Shown here piece after piece: positions 1-5,346 of a stretch of 7,089 nt of DNA. The stretch is from Aestuariivirga sp. Lineage in GTDB: Bacteria; Pseudomonadota; Alphaproteobacteria; Rhizobiales; Aestuariivirgaceae. Under the pieces are notes generated by a model, which worked only from the letters and a program-made list of their open reading frames with translations, did not search any database and was not told where the DNA came from. The stretch's first letter is position 1. Each line of letters begins with the position of its first letter. The stretch lies in the NCBI GenBank assembly GCA_020252385.1, contig JADCDC010000201.1:1-7089 (forward strand). Direction: 5' to 3'. A program made the translations under genes and the position numbers.

Positions 1-406
1 CGCGCGCAAGCGAGACGATGTTCTCGAAACTCGGCAGGAAGTCGTTCCAGTCGTTCTTCGCCCGGAGCACCCGCCACAGCTGCTCGCAGCGCATGCGCGC
101 ATTGACCTGGCGGGCGACGAAGTCGGAGGTGAGGCAGGTGCGGTTGATGTAGAGCCGCTTGAACTCCGCAACCGCCGCCCTCTGAGCCGCGTCGAGGTCC
201 TCGCTTTCAGCCGCCGCGATCCAGTCGGCGATGTGCGGGGCCGACGCCATCTCATGCGCCATGGAGGCAAGAACGCTCATCGCCTCCGCGCGCTTCTCGC
301 CGCCGCCATCCGGCATGTTCACGGCCTCGTCCACCCCCAGCATCGCCTGCGCGTGGTCGAGCGCTTCGAGACGGCGGCAGAGGTGATCGAGTGCTGCGAA
401 GGACAT
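1..406 (-). CDS. M32 family metallocarboxypeptidase (Taq type), N-terminal part, cut by the left edge
   Basis: I translated the reverse complement by hand: an open frame runs from ATG at 406 to the window edge, giving 135 residues that begin MSFAALDHLCRRLEALDHAQ. M32 enzymes are cytoplasmic metal-dependent carboxypeptidases of about 500 residues that remove C-terminal amino acids from peptides. The match is to their helical N-terminal region: a leading helix, then residues 25-39 (VDEAVNMPDGGGEKR), which resemble the family's WDxxxxMPxGGxxxR signature with Trp replaced by Val, then helices containing an RTCLTSDFV segment and a KNDWNDFLPSFENIVSLAR segment like the family's 'ENDFxxFxPxLExxVxLxR'. 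The zinc site (HExxH) lies further C-terminal and is outside the window, so activity cannot be judged. The start codon overlaps the carA stop by one base (TGATG), which implies translational coupling to carA. The family call is from remembered motifs, not a search. Confidence 0.82.
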   Translation of the reverse strand, partial: MSFAALDHLCRRLEALDHAQAMLGVDEAVNMPDGGGEKRAEAMSVLASMAHEMASAPHIADWIAAAESEDLDAAQRAAVAEFKRLYINRTCLTSDFVARQVNARMRCEQLWRVLRAKNDWNDFLPSFENIVSLAR

Positions 407-1638
407 CAGCGCTTCGCCTTCTCCAGCTTCGTCTTGTCCATGTAGTCGACGAAGCGCTTGAACAGATAGTGGCTGTCCTGCGGGCCGGGAGAGGCTTCGG
501 GATGGTGCTGGACGGAGAACACCGGCCTGTCCTTGAGTGCTATCCCGGCGTTCGATCCGTCGAACAGCGAGACATGCGTTTCGACCACGCCCGCGGGAAG
601 CGAGGCGCGGTCCACCGCGAAGCCGTGGTTCATCGACACGATCTCCACCTTGTTGGTGGTGAAGTCCTTCACCGGGTGGTTCGCGCCGTGGTGGCCCTGG
701 TGCATCTTCACAGTCTTCGCGCCAAGCGCGATGCCCAGCATCTGGTGGCCGAGGCAGATGCCGAAGACGGGCTTGCCTGAGTCCACCAGCTTCCTGATCT
801 CTGGCACGGCATATTCGCCCGTCGCCGCCGGGTCGCCCGGTCCGTTGGACAGGAACACGCCGTCAGGCTTCATGGCGAGGATGTCCTCGGCGGAGGTGGT
901 GGCGGGCACCACCGTCACGTCGCAGCCCACGGAGGTGAGGCAGCGCAGGATGTTGCGCTTCAGGCCATAGTCGACGGCCACCACCTTGTAGGGCCCATCG
1001 GGGCGGCGCTGATAGCCCTTCTCCCAGTCCCACAGCGTCTCGTCCCACTCCATGCGCTGGGTGAGGGAAACGTCCTTGGCAAGGTCGAGGCCGATGAGGC
1101 CCGGCCAGCCGGCCGCCATCTTCTTCAGTTTCTTCAGGTCGAACTTGCCCTTGGCATTGTGCGCGATGACGCCGTTCGGCATGCCCTTCTCGCGGATCAA
1201 GGCGGTCAGCGCGCGCGTATCGATGCCGGAAAGGCCGATGATGCTGCGGGCCTTCAGCCACTTGTCGAAATGGCGGGAGGAGCGGTAGTTGGCGGGCTCG
1301 GTGATCGGCTCCTTGACGATGCAGCCGACGACGCCGGCCGAGGCCGCGAGGTTCGTCGTCTCGATGTCCTCGTCGTTGGTGCCGACATTGCCGACATGCG
1401 GGAAGGTGAAGGTCACGATCTGCCCGGCATAGGAGGGGTCGGTCAGCACCTCCTGGTAGCCGGTCATGGCGGTGTTGAAGCAGACTTCGCCCACCGCCTC
1501 GCCCTCAGCACCAACGCCCTGTCCCTCGATCACGGTCCCGTCCGCCAGCACCAGAAGAGCCGTCACGCGCGGGGCATCCCAGTCGCTGAACTGGGGGCGT
1601 GCGGGTGTCTTGGCCTTGGCAGGCTTTTTCGCGGGCAT
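406..1638 (-). CDS. carA: Carbamoyl-phosphate synthase small (glutaminase) subunit CarA
   Basis: The 410-residue protein is the glutamine amidotransferase subunit of carbamoyl-phosphate synthase. It hydrolyses glutamine and passes ammonia to CarB, which makes carbamoyl phosphate for arginine and pyrimidine synthesis. Residues 1-20 are a Lys/Ala/Pro-rich extension. The CarA-specific N-terminal domain follows (about 26-200, with FNTAMTGYQEVLTDPSYAGQ at 54-73). The class I amidotransferase domain spans about 217-400. Its catalytic triad is visible: nucleophile Cys295 in GICLGHQ, and His379 and Glu381 in HHPEASPGP. The oxyanion-loop segment LSNGPGDP is at 263-270. The ATG at 1638 has a good ribosome-binding site: GGAGAG on the minus strand at 1650-1645, with GGAG 8 nt from the start. 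The ECF sigma gene lies 49 nt upstream with no terminator between them. The M32 peptidase gene overlaps the stop by one base. carB is not in the window. Confidence 0.97.
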   Translation of the reverse strand: MPAKKPAKAKTPARPQFSDWDAPRVTALLVLADGTVIEGQGVGAEGEAVGEVCFNTAMTGYQEVLTDPSYAGQIVTFTFPHVGNVGTNDEDIETTNLAASAGVVGCIVKEPITEPANYRSSRHFDKWLKARSIIGLSGIDTRALTALIREKGMPNGVIAHNAKGKFDLKKLKKMAAGWPGLIGLDLAKDVSLTQRMEWDETLWDWEKGYQRRPDGPYKVVAVDYGLKRNILRCLTSVGCDVTVVPATTSAEDILAMKPDGVFLSNGPGDPAATGEYAVPEIRKLVDSGKPVFGICLGHQMLGIALGAKTVKMHQGHHGANHPVKDFTTNKVEIVSMNHGFAVDRASLPAGVVETHVSLFDGSNAGIALKDRPVFSVQHHPEASPGPQDSHYLFKRFVDYMDKTKLEKAKR

Positions 1639-1687
1639 GACAGACTCTCCGGAATTTGAGGCTGGTTACGGGAAGGGGGGCGGTCCG

Positions 1688-2887
1688 TCAAGTTGGAGCG
1701 GCCATGCGTGCCCACAGGAATCGCCGCACCTCCTCGTCGGGCGAGAGTTCGATGGCACGGGCATAGGCCGCCGCGGCTTCCGCCGTGCGCCCCAGCCGCT
1801 TCAAAAGATCGGCCCGCACCGCATGGAAGGGCTGGTAGTCGGCCACCGATTTCTCGGGAAGTGCCGCGAGCAGGGCCATTCCCTGTTCGGGCTCTGAAAC
1901 GGCAGCCTGTCCCACCCGTGCGCCGAGCGTGGGCGACAGCCGCAGGAGGGCCGCATAGAGCATGACCAAGGCCTTGTGGTCGGTCTCTCCGGTGAAGCGG
2001 CGGGCGGCATGGACGGACTGGATCGCCGCCTCGCACTGGAAGCGGCCAAAACGGTTCTTGCGTCCCGCCGCGCGGAGCAGCGTGTCCGCCTCGTCCATCA
2101 TCGCGCCGTCCCACAGGCTCGTGTCCTGGGCGTTCAGCGGTACGAAGCCATTCGCACGCCGCGCCCGTTTCCGAGCCTCGCAATGGAGCATGAGCGACAA
2201 GAGGCCCATCGCCTCCGGCTCCTCCGGCATCAGCGCCAGCACGGTGCGCCCCAGCCAGATCGCCTCGCCCGAGAGCTCGCCGCCATCCTCCCAGCCCGCC
2301 GTGAAGGCGGCGTAGATCGCCTGCAGCACGGCATCGAGGCGATCGGGCAATTCGTCCACGTCCGGCACGGCGAACCGCACGCGGGCGTCCCTGATCTTGG
2401 CCTTCGCCCGCACGAGGCGCTGGCCCATGGTGGCGGGCTGCTCCAGGAACACGGCAGCGATGCGCGCGGCGTCGAGACCCAGCACCGCCTGCAGCATCAG
2501 CGGTGTCTGGGCCGCAGGGTCGATCGCCGGATGGGCGCAGACGAACAGCAGCTTCAGCCGCTCGTCAGCGAAGCTCTCCTTCTCGGACTCCATCATGGCG
2601 ATGGCCTCCTCGATCTGGTTGACGAGGTCCGGCTCCGCCGCGTGCGCCACTTGTCTGTGCCGGGCAGATTTCCCGAGCGCCCGCCGTGCCGCCGTCAGCA
2701 ACCAGGCTTCGGGCGCTTGCGGCACGCCCGTCACCGGCCAGTGTTCAAGTGCGGCGCGGAAGGCCTCGGCCAGCGCATCCTCGGCAGCGGCGATGTTGCG
2801 CGAGCGGGCGGAGAGGAAGGCGATCAGGCGGCCATAACTCTGGCGGGCCGCCTGATCCGCCGCACGCGCAGCGGCTTTCGCCGTCAT
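1688..2887 (-). CDS. ECF42-type RNA polymerase sigma factor with TPR-like C-terminal extension
   Basis: The 399-residue protein has a sigma-2 region at about 11-80 (DQAARQSYGRLIAFLSARSR, then EDALAEAFRAALEHW) and a sigma-4 region at about 108-170 (DERLKLLFVCAHPAIDP, then TMGQRLVRAKAKIRDAR). The DERLKLLF..CHPA-like and ATMxQRLVRAKxKIR signatures are typical of the ECF42 group. A long helical extension follows (about 180-399). Its end (residues 351-385, YQPFHAVRADLLKRLGRTAE onward to LSPDE) reads as a TPR-like repeat. ECF42 sigma factors are known to lack a classical anti-sigma factor, to be controlled through this extension, and to lie next to DGPF-family genes, as here. I chose the ATG at 2887, which forms ATGA with the stop of the upstream DGPF gene. 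A longer in-frame version (from 2944) adds 19 residues of no family character that overlap the DGPF frame. Its promoter targets and inducing signal are unknown. Confidence 0.9.
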   Translation of the reverse strand: MTAKAAARAADQAARQSYGRLIAFLSARSRNIAAAEDALAEAFRAALEHWPVTGVPQAPEAWLLTAARRALGKSARHRQVAHAAEPDLVNQIEEAIAMMESEKESFADERLKLLFVCAHPAIDPAAQTPLMLQAVLGLDAARIAAVFLEQPATMGQRLVRAKAKIRDARVRFAVPDVDELPDRLDAVLQAIYAAFTAGWEDGGELSGEAIWLGRTVLALMPEEPEAMGLLSLMLHCEARKRARRANGFVPLNAQDTSLWDGAMMDEADTLLRAAGRKNRFGRFQCEAAIQSVHAARRFTGETDHKALVMLYAALLRLSPTLGARVGQAAVSEPEQGMALLAALPEKSVADYQPFHAVRADLLKRLGRTAEAAAAYARAIELSPDEEVRRFLWARMAAPT

Positions 2888-3237
2888 TCGCCCATGATCA
2901 TGAGGGGGCGCACCTCGACCGAGGCATAGGCCGCAGCCGGGCACTTCGCCGCCCAGTCAAGGGCCGTATCGAGATCCGGCACATCGATCACATAGAAGCC
3001 GCCAAGCTGTTCCTTGGCGTCGGAATAGGGTCCGTCCTGCACGTGCCGCTTGCCGTCGCGCACCTTGACGGTCGTCGCCATGGCGGGCGGCATCAAGCCC
3101 GCGCCGGAGACGACGATACCAGCCTGGTTGACGGCCTGGACATAGGCCGACCAGCCTGCCCAGTAAGCCGGAGCCTCAGCGCCTTCGCGCTTGGCCAGGT
3201 CTTCAGCGGTTTCAGCGAATACGAGCATGTACTTCAT
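2884..3237 (-). CDS. DGPF/YCII-related protein paired with the ECF42 sigma factor
   Basis: This is a small 117-residue protein beginning MKYMLVFAETAEDLAKREGA, the usual form of DGPF (YCII-related, DUF1330-like ferredoxin-fold) proteins. The name-giving motif appears as QDGPYSDAKEQLGGFYVIDV, with DGPY at residues 68-71 (Tyr in place of Phe). The C-terminus is EVRPLMIMGE, also typical. No enzymatic activity is established for these proteins; many are regulon members or partners of ECF42 sigma factors. The ATG at 3237 is preferred because the family starts at MKYM; upstream in-frame codons encode no family-like sequence. A ribosome-binding AGGA lies 12 nt upstream, somewhat far. The stop overlaps the sigma-factor start (ATGA), so the two are probably translated together. 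The gene is divergent from the YqeY-domain gene. Confidence 0.9.
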   Translation of the reverse strand: MKYMLVFAETAEDLAKREGAEAPAYWAGWSAYVQAVNQAGIVVSGAGLMPPAMATTVKVRDGKRHVQDGPYSDAKEQLGGFYVIDVPDLDTALDWAAKCPAAAYASVEVRPLMIMGE

Positions 3238-3287
3238 GGCGTTCGGGTGTCCTTTCGGGTTGGAGTTTATCATGACTGCCGCAGGGT

Positions 3288-3300
3288 GGTCGATTCGACC
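3288..3300. repeat. 13-bp perfect palindrome GGTCGA-T-TCGACC, possible operator
   Basis: Two 6-bp arms, GGTCGA at 3288-3293 and TCGACC at 3295-3300, flank a single central base. The palindrome lies in the divergent region, 51 nt upstream of the DGPF start and 110 nt upstream of the YqeY-gene start. Such a compact palindrome could be a dimeric repressor site. One arm also doubles as a TGTCGA-like -35 box on the minus strand. Chance occurrence is possible in high-GC DNA. Confidence 0.4.
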
Positions 3301-3339
3301 CTGCATGCCATTGAGCCGCCAGGCATGAGCATTTCGACA
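3295..3339 (-). promoter_or_regulatory. Candidate ECF42-type -35 boxes upstream of the DGPF-sigma operon
   Basis: On the minus strand TGTCGA occurs at 3339-3334, followed by AA. A near copy, GGTCGA, occurs at 3300-3295. From memory, the reported ECF42 target promoter has TGTCGA at -35 and a short CGTC/CGAC-like -10. After the exact box no convincing -10 is seen. After GGTCGA, with a 17-nt spacer, AGTC lies at 3277-3274. This would put the transcript start about 30 nt upstream of the DGPF ATG, which is a sensible distance. Autoregulation is common for the group. The functional box cannot be decided from sequence alone. Confidence 0.35.
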
Positions 3340-3360
3340 GCGTGCCAGAATTTTTTTGTA

Positions 3361-3379
3361 AGCGGCTCCCCAAGCCGCT
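3361..3379 (+). promoter_or_regulatory. Small stem-loop in the likely 5' leader of the YqeY-domain gene
   Basis: AGCGGCT (3361-3367) and AGCCGCT (3373-3379) form a perfect 7-bp stem around the 5-nt loop CCCCA. It lies 18 nt before the ribosome-binding AAGGAG (3397-3402) of the gene starting at 3410. A run of seven T (3351-3357) precedes it on the plus strand, so it is not an intrinsic terminator in either direction. It may shape the leader RNA or be incidental. Confidence 0.35.
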
Positions 3380-3409
3380 ATCTCTCCTGTCCAATCAAGG
3401 AGATCGGCC

Positions 3410-3874
3410 ATGGCACTGCGCGACGAGATCACGGCGGCACTGAAGGACGCGATGAAGGCGGGCGACAAGAAGCGGCTCTCCACCCTCCGCCTCATGCAGG
3501 CCGCCATCAAGGACAAGGACATCAACAGCCGTACCGAGGGCCACGACTCGGCGCTGACCTCCGATGCGGGCATCATGGAACTCTTCGCCAAGATGGTGAA
3601 GCAGCGCCAGGATTCGGTCGCCGCCTATGAGCAGGGCGGCCGCCCGGAACTCGCCCAGGCCGAGCGTGACGAGATCGCCGTCATCCAGTCCTTCATGCCG
3701 AAGCAGATGAGCGAGGAGGAGGCGAAGGCCGCCGTGGCGTCGGTCATCGCCGCGGTGGGCGCCACCAGCGTCAAGGACATGGGCAAGGTCATGGCCGAGC
3801 TCAAGGCGAAATTTGCGGGCCAGATCGACATGGGCAAGGCCGGCGGCATCGTGAAGAGCCTGCTGGGCTCGTGA
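3410..3874 (+). CDS. yqeY: GatB/YqeY domain-containing protein
   Basis: The 154-residue protein is of normal length for the stand-alone YqeY family. It matches along its whole length: MALRDEITAALKDAMKAGDK at the start, MELFAKMVKQRQDSVAAYEQ with GGRPELAQAERDEIAVIQSF in the middle, then FMPKQMSEEEAKAAV, and a C-terminal VMAELKAKFAGQIDMGKAGG segment. The C-terminal part resembles the tRNA-binding tail domain of GatB, the Asp/Glu-tRNA amidotransferase subunit. A role near tRNA or translation is therefore often proposed, but no reaction is established. The ATG has a strong AAGGAG at 3397-3402, 7 nt upstream. In many rhizobial genomes this gene lies between carA and dnaG. Here both are present but other genes intervene. 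It converges with the HAD gene across a compound palindromic repeat. Confidence 0.95.
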   Translation: MALRDEITAALKDAMKAGDKKRLSTLRLMQAAIKDKDINSRTEGHDSALTSDAGIMELFAKMVKQRQDSVAAYEQGGRPELAQAERDEIAVIQSFMPKQMSEEEAKAAVASVIAAVGATSVKDMGKVMAELKAKFAGQIDMGKAGGIVKSLLGS

Positions 3875-3880
3875 AGCTTC

Positions 3881-4017
3881 CCCTTCTCCCGCGCGGCAGC
3901 GTGGGAGAAGGTGGCCGACAGGCCGGATGAGGGCCTCTGTCCGCGAGTTGTGCCGGTTGAAAGAGCCCTCATCCGCCCTTCGGGCACCTTCTCCCATTGC
4001 TGCGCAACGGGAGAAGG
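3881..4017. repeat. RIME-like compound palindromic intergenic repeat
   Basis: The gap between two converging genes is filled by a large imperfect palindrome made of nested hairpins. Left hairpin: CTTCTCCC (3883-3890) pairs with GGGAGAAG (3903-3910). Right hairpin: CTTCTCCC (3988-3995) pairs with GGGAGAAG (4009-4016). Central long-range arms: CGGATGAGGGC (3924-3934) pairs with GCCCTCATCCG (3965-3975). Each half also has a small inner hairpin: GGCC-gaca-GGCC at 3913-3924 and GCCC-ttc-GGGC at 3975-3985. The 'CCCTCATCCG...TTCGGGCACCTTCTCCC' wording is typical of the rhizobial RIME family of dispersed, non-coding mosaic elements. It may terminate or protect transcripts from both sides. No T-run follows, so it is not a classical intrinsic terminator. 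Copy number in the genome is unknown from this window. Confidence 0.8.
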
Positions 4018-4026
4018 AAATGGGGT

Positions 4027-4737
4027 TCACCGCCCCTGGTCCACCGCATCGGCCAGTTCGGCGAGGCTTCCGAAGTGATAATCCGGGATCGCCACGGTCT
4101 CGACCTTGGGCGTGGCGCCTGCGCCTGCCTTGCCGCGGCGGCGCTCGATCCAGCAGGTGTGGTAGCCGAGCCGGCGTGACACCGCGATATCGTGGTACTG
4201 GCTCTGCGCCACATGCAGGATATCGGCAAAGCCATAGCCTTCCTTGGAGAGGCGCCCGCGGGTGAAGGCGAAGACCTGCGGATCGGGCTTGTTCCAGCCC
4301 ACCATTTCCGCCGTCACCATGTCGTCGAAGGGCATGTCGAGGGTGGCGGCGAAATGCGACAGCGCCCAGTTGTCCGAGTTGGTCATGGCCACGAGGTAGA
4401 AGCGCTTGCGGAGCCGCTTCAGTGCGGCGACGGAATCCGGGAATTCCGGCCAGCGCGGGATCGACAGGCGGAAGTCTTCGGCGTCCCCGGGAGAAAGGCC
4501 CAGCACCTCCGCCATCTCGCGGTACATGGGCGCCATCATGGAGGGAAAGGGGAGCCGCGGCGTTTCATGGTGCTGCCGGTCCTCGGCCGCGGCATAGGCC
4601 TCGAGGATGGCGCGGTCGCTGAGGCTGACGCCCGCCTTCCGCGCCTTGTCATGCACATGCGCGAGGATGACCGCCTCGAAGTCGATCAGCGTTCCGACGA
4701 CATCGAAGGTCATCACTTTGCGGTCGGTCAACGGCAT
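4027..4737 (-). CDS. HAD-superfamily hydrolase, haloacid dehalogenase type II-like
   Basis: The 236-residue protein carries the HAD motifs in order. Motif I is FDVVGTLIDF, with nucleophile Asp12 and Thr16. Motif II is AMTNSDN (118-123, Ser121). Motif III is Lys150 in NKPDPQVF. Motif IV is HVAQSQYHDIAVSRRLGY, with Asp183. An alpha-helical cap lies at about residues 20-95. The second Asp of the phosphatase DxD motif is replaced by Val14, as in L-2-haloacid dehalogenases, so a phosphatase role is less likely. The real substrate cannot be told; many relatives with this motif IV are annotated 'haloacid dehalogenase type II' without testing. The ATG at 4737 was chosen because GGAG lies exactly 8 nt upstream. 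The ATG at 4743 is too close to that GGAG, and the TTG at 4761 has no ribosome-binding site. It lies downstream of a strong terminator, so it probably has its own promoter. Confidence 0.88.
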   Translation of the reverse strand: MPLTDRKVMTFDVVGTLIDFEAVILAHVHDKARKAGVSLSDRAILEAYAAAEDRQHHETPRLPFPSMMAPMYREMAEVLGLSPGDAEDFRLSIPRWPEFPDSVAALKRLRKRFYLVAMTNSDNWALSHFAATLDMPFDDMVTAEMVGWNKPDPQVFAFTRGRLSKEGYGFADILHVAQSQYHDIAVSRRLGYHTCWIERRRGKAGAGATPKVETVAIPDYHFGSLAELADAVDQGR

Positions 4738-4745
4738 GTCCATCA

Positions 4746-4749
4746 CTCC
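4746..4749 (-). promoter_or_regulatory. Ribosome-binding site that fixes the HAD gene start
   Basis: GGAG on the minus strand (4749-4746) has an 8-nt spacer to the ATG at 4737-4735. The other in-frame ATG at 4743 would leave only 2 nt. This supports the 236-residue form. Confidence 0.6.
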
Positions 4750-4794
4750 GGGATCGAGCAAGGCTAGATGCGTGCTGCGGGAGCGTCACCTGAC

Positions 4795-4824
4795 AAAAAA
4801 TGCGGGGCCGCCATGCAGCCCCGC
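4795..4824 (-). terminator. Strong intrinsic terminator after the ohr gene
   Basis: On the minus strand GCGGGGC (4824-4818) pairs with GCCCCGC (4808-4802) around a 9-nt loop, giving a 7-bp stem that is all G-C. It is followed by A and six T (4801-4795). The stem begins about 30 nt after the ohr stop codon and points away from ohr toward the HAD gene. It is the clearest transcription boundary in the window and separates the HAD gene from the permease-ohr pair. Confidence 0.9.
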
Positions 4825-4853
4825 CCTTCTTCCCTGATCGGGATGGACCCTGA

Positions 4854-5282
4854 TCAGATGACGTTCGTCTTCACGTCGACATTGTTGCGGATCGACCAGG
4901 AATAAGGGCACACGACATGCGCCTTCTTCGCGATGTCCTCGGCCTTCGCCTTGTCGACGCCGGGCAGGTGCACGTCCATCTCGACGCCGATGCCGAAGCC
5001 CGTCCCGTCGTCGCGCGCGCCGAGCGTCACCTTCGCGGTCACCGTCGCGTCGGCGGTGATCGTCACCGGGGGCTGCTCCTTGCCCGCCACGAACTTGATG
5101 GCGCCGAGATAGCAGTTGGAGTAGCCCGCCGCGAAGAGCTGCTCCGGATTGTAGCCGTCGTCCTTGCCGCCCAGCTCCTTGGGCGTTCCGATCTTGAGGT
5201 CGACGAGGCCGTCGGCGCTCTTGGCGGTGCCGTTGCCGCGGCCGCCGGTGGCCGTCACGGTGGAGGTATAGAGAGCCTTCAT
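4854..5282 (-). CDS. ohr: Ohr-type organic hydroperoxide reductase (OsmC/Ohr family)
   Basis: The 142-residue protein has the normal length and order of Ohr, a cytoplasmic thiol peroxidase that reduces organic and fatty-acid hydroperoxides using lipoylated partners. Key features are GGRGNG near the N-terminus (Arg15), NPEQLFAAGYSNCYLGA (Glu47 and the peroxidatic Cys57), and HVVCPYSWSIRNNVDV (the resolving Cys125 within the VCPYS motif). Both catalytic cysteines are present, and the VCPYS motif favours Ohr over OsmC. The ATG at 5282 is preceded on the minus strand by an AAGGGA ribosome-binding site. The upstream frame is arginine-rich noise that overlaps the permease gene. The gap to the permease stop is 64 nt. 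Neither an OhrR-type regulator gene nor a clear OhrR box is seen there. A strong terminator follows. Confidence 0.94.
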   Translation of the reverse strand: MKALYTSTVTATGGRGNGTAKSADGLVDLKIGTPKELGGKDDGYNPEQLFAAGYSNCYLGAIKFVAGKEQPPVTITADATVTAKVTLGARDDGTGFGIGVEMDVHLPGVDKAKAEDIAKKAHVVCPYSWSIRNNVDVKTNVI

Positions 5283-5346
5283 GGTGTTCCCTTCTGGTTG
5301 CTGTCGGAGACGCCGCTTTTTGGCCCGGGGACTGCGGGAGTGCAAG

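Noticed and set aside
242..256. HEMAS in the M32 protein as a zinc-binding HExxH motif
   Set aside because: The fifth residue is Ser, not His, and the family's metal site lies much further C-terminal, outside the window.
533..970. Plus-strand open frame opposite carA
   Set aside because: It is antisense to conserved amidotransferase sequence and low in recognisable content, so I regard it as a shadow.
1976..2929. Long plus-strand open frame of 317 codons opposite the sigma factor gene
   Set aside because: It is rich in Arg, His and Gly, has no family motif, and mirrors the wobble pattern of the minus-strand gene. This is a typical high-GC shadow.
3351..3379. T-run and hairpin as an intrinsic terminator
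   Set aside because: On the plus strand the T-run comes before the stem. On the minus strand the stem is followed by A residues. Neither order fits a terminator.
3238..3591. 118-residue N-terminal extension of the DGPF protein
   Set aside because: It would overlap the YqeY-domain gene on the other strand and the palindromic control region. The family starts at MKYM (3237).
2686..3630. Plus-strand open frame of 314 codons crossing the DGPF gene, the divergent region and the YqeY-domain gene
   Set aside because: It overlaps three well-supported elements in other frames, and its translation has no recognisable domain.
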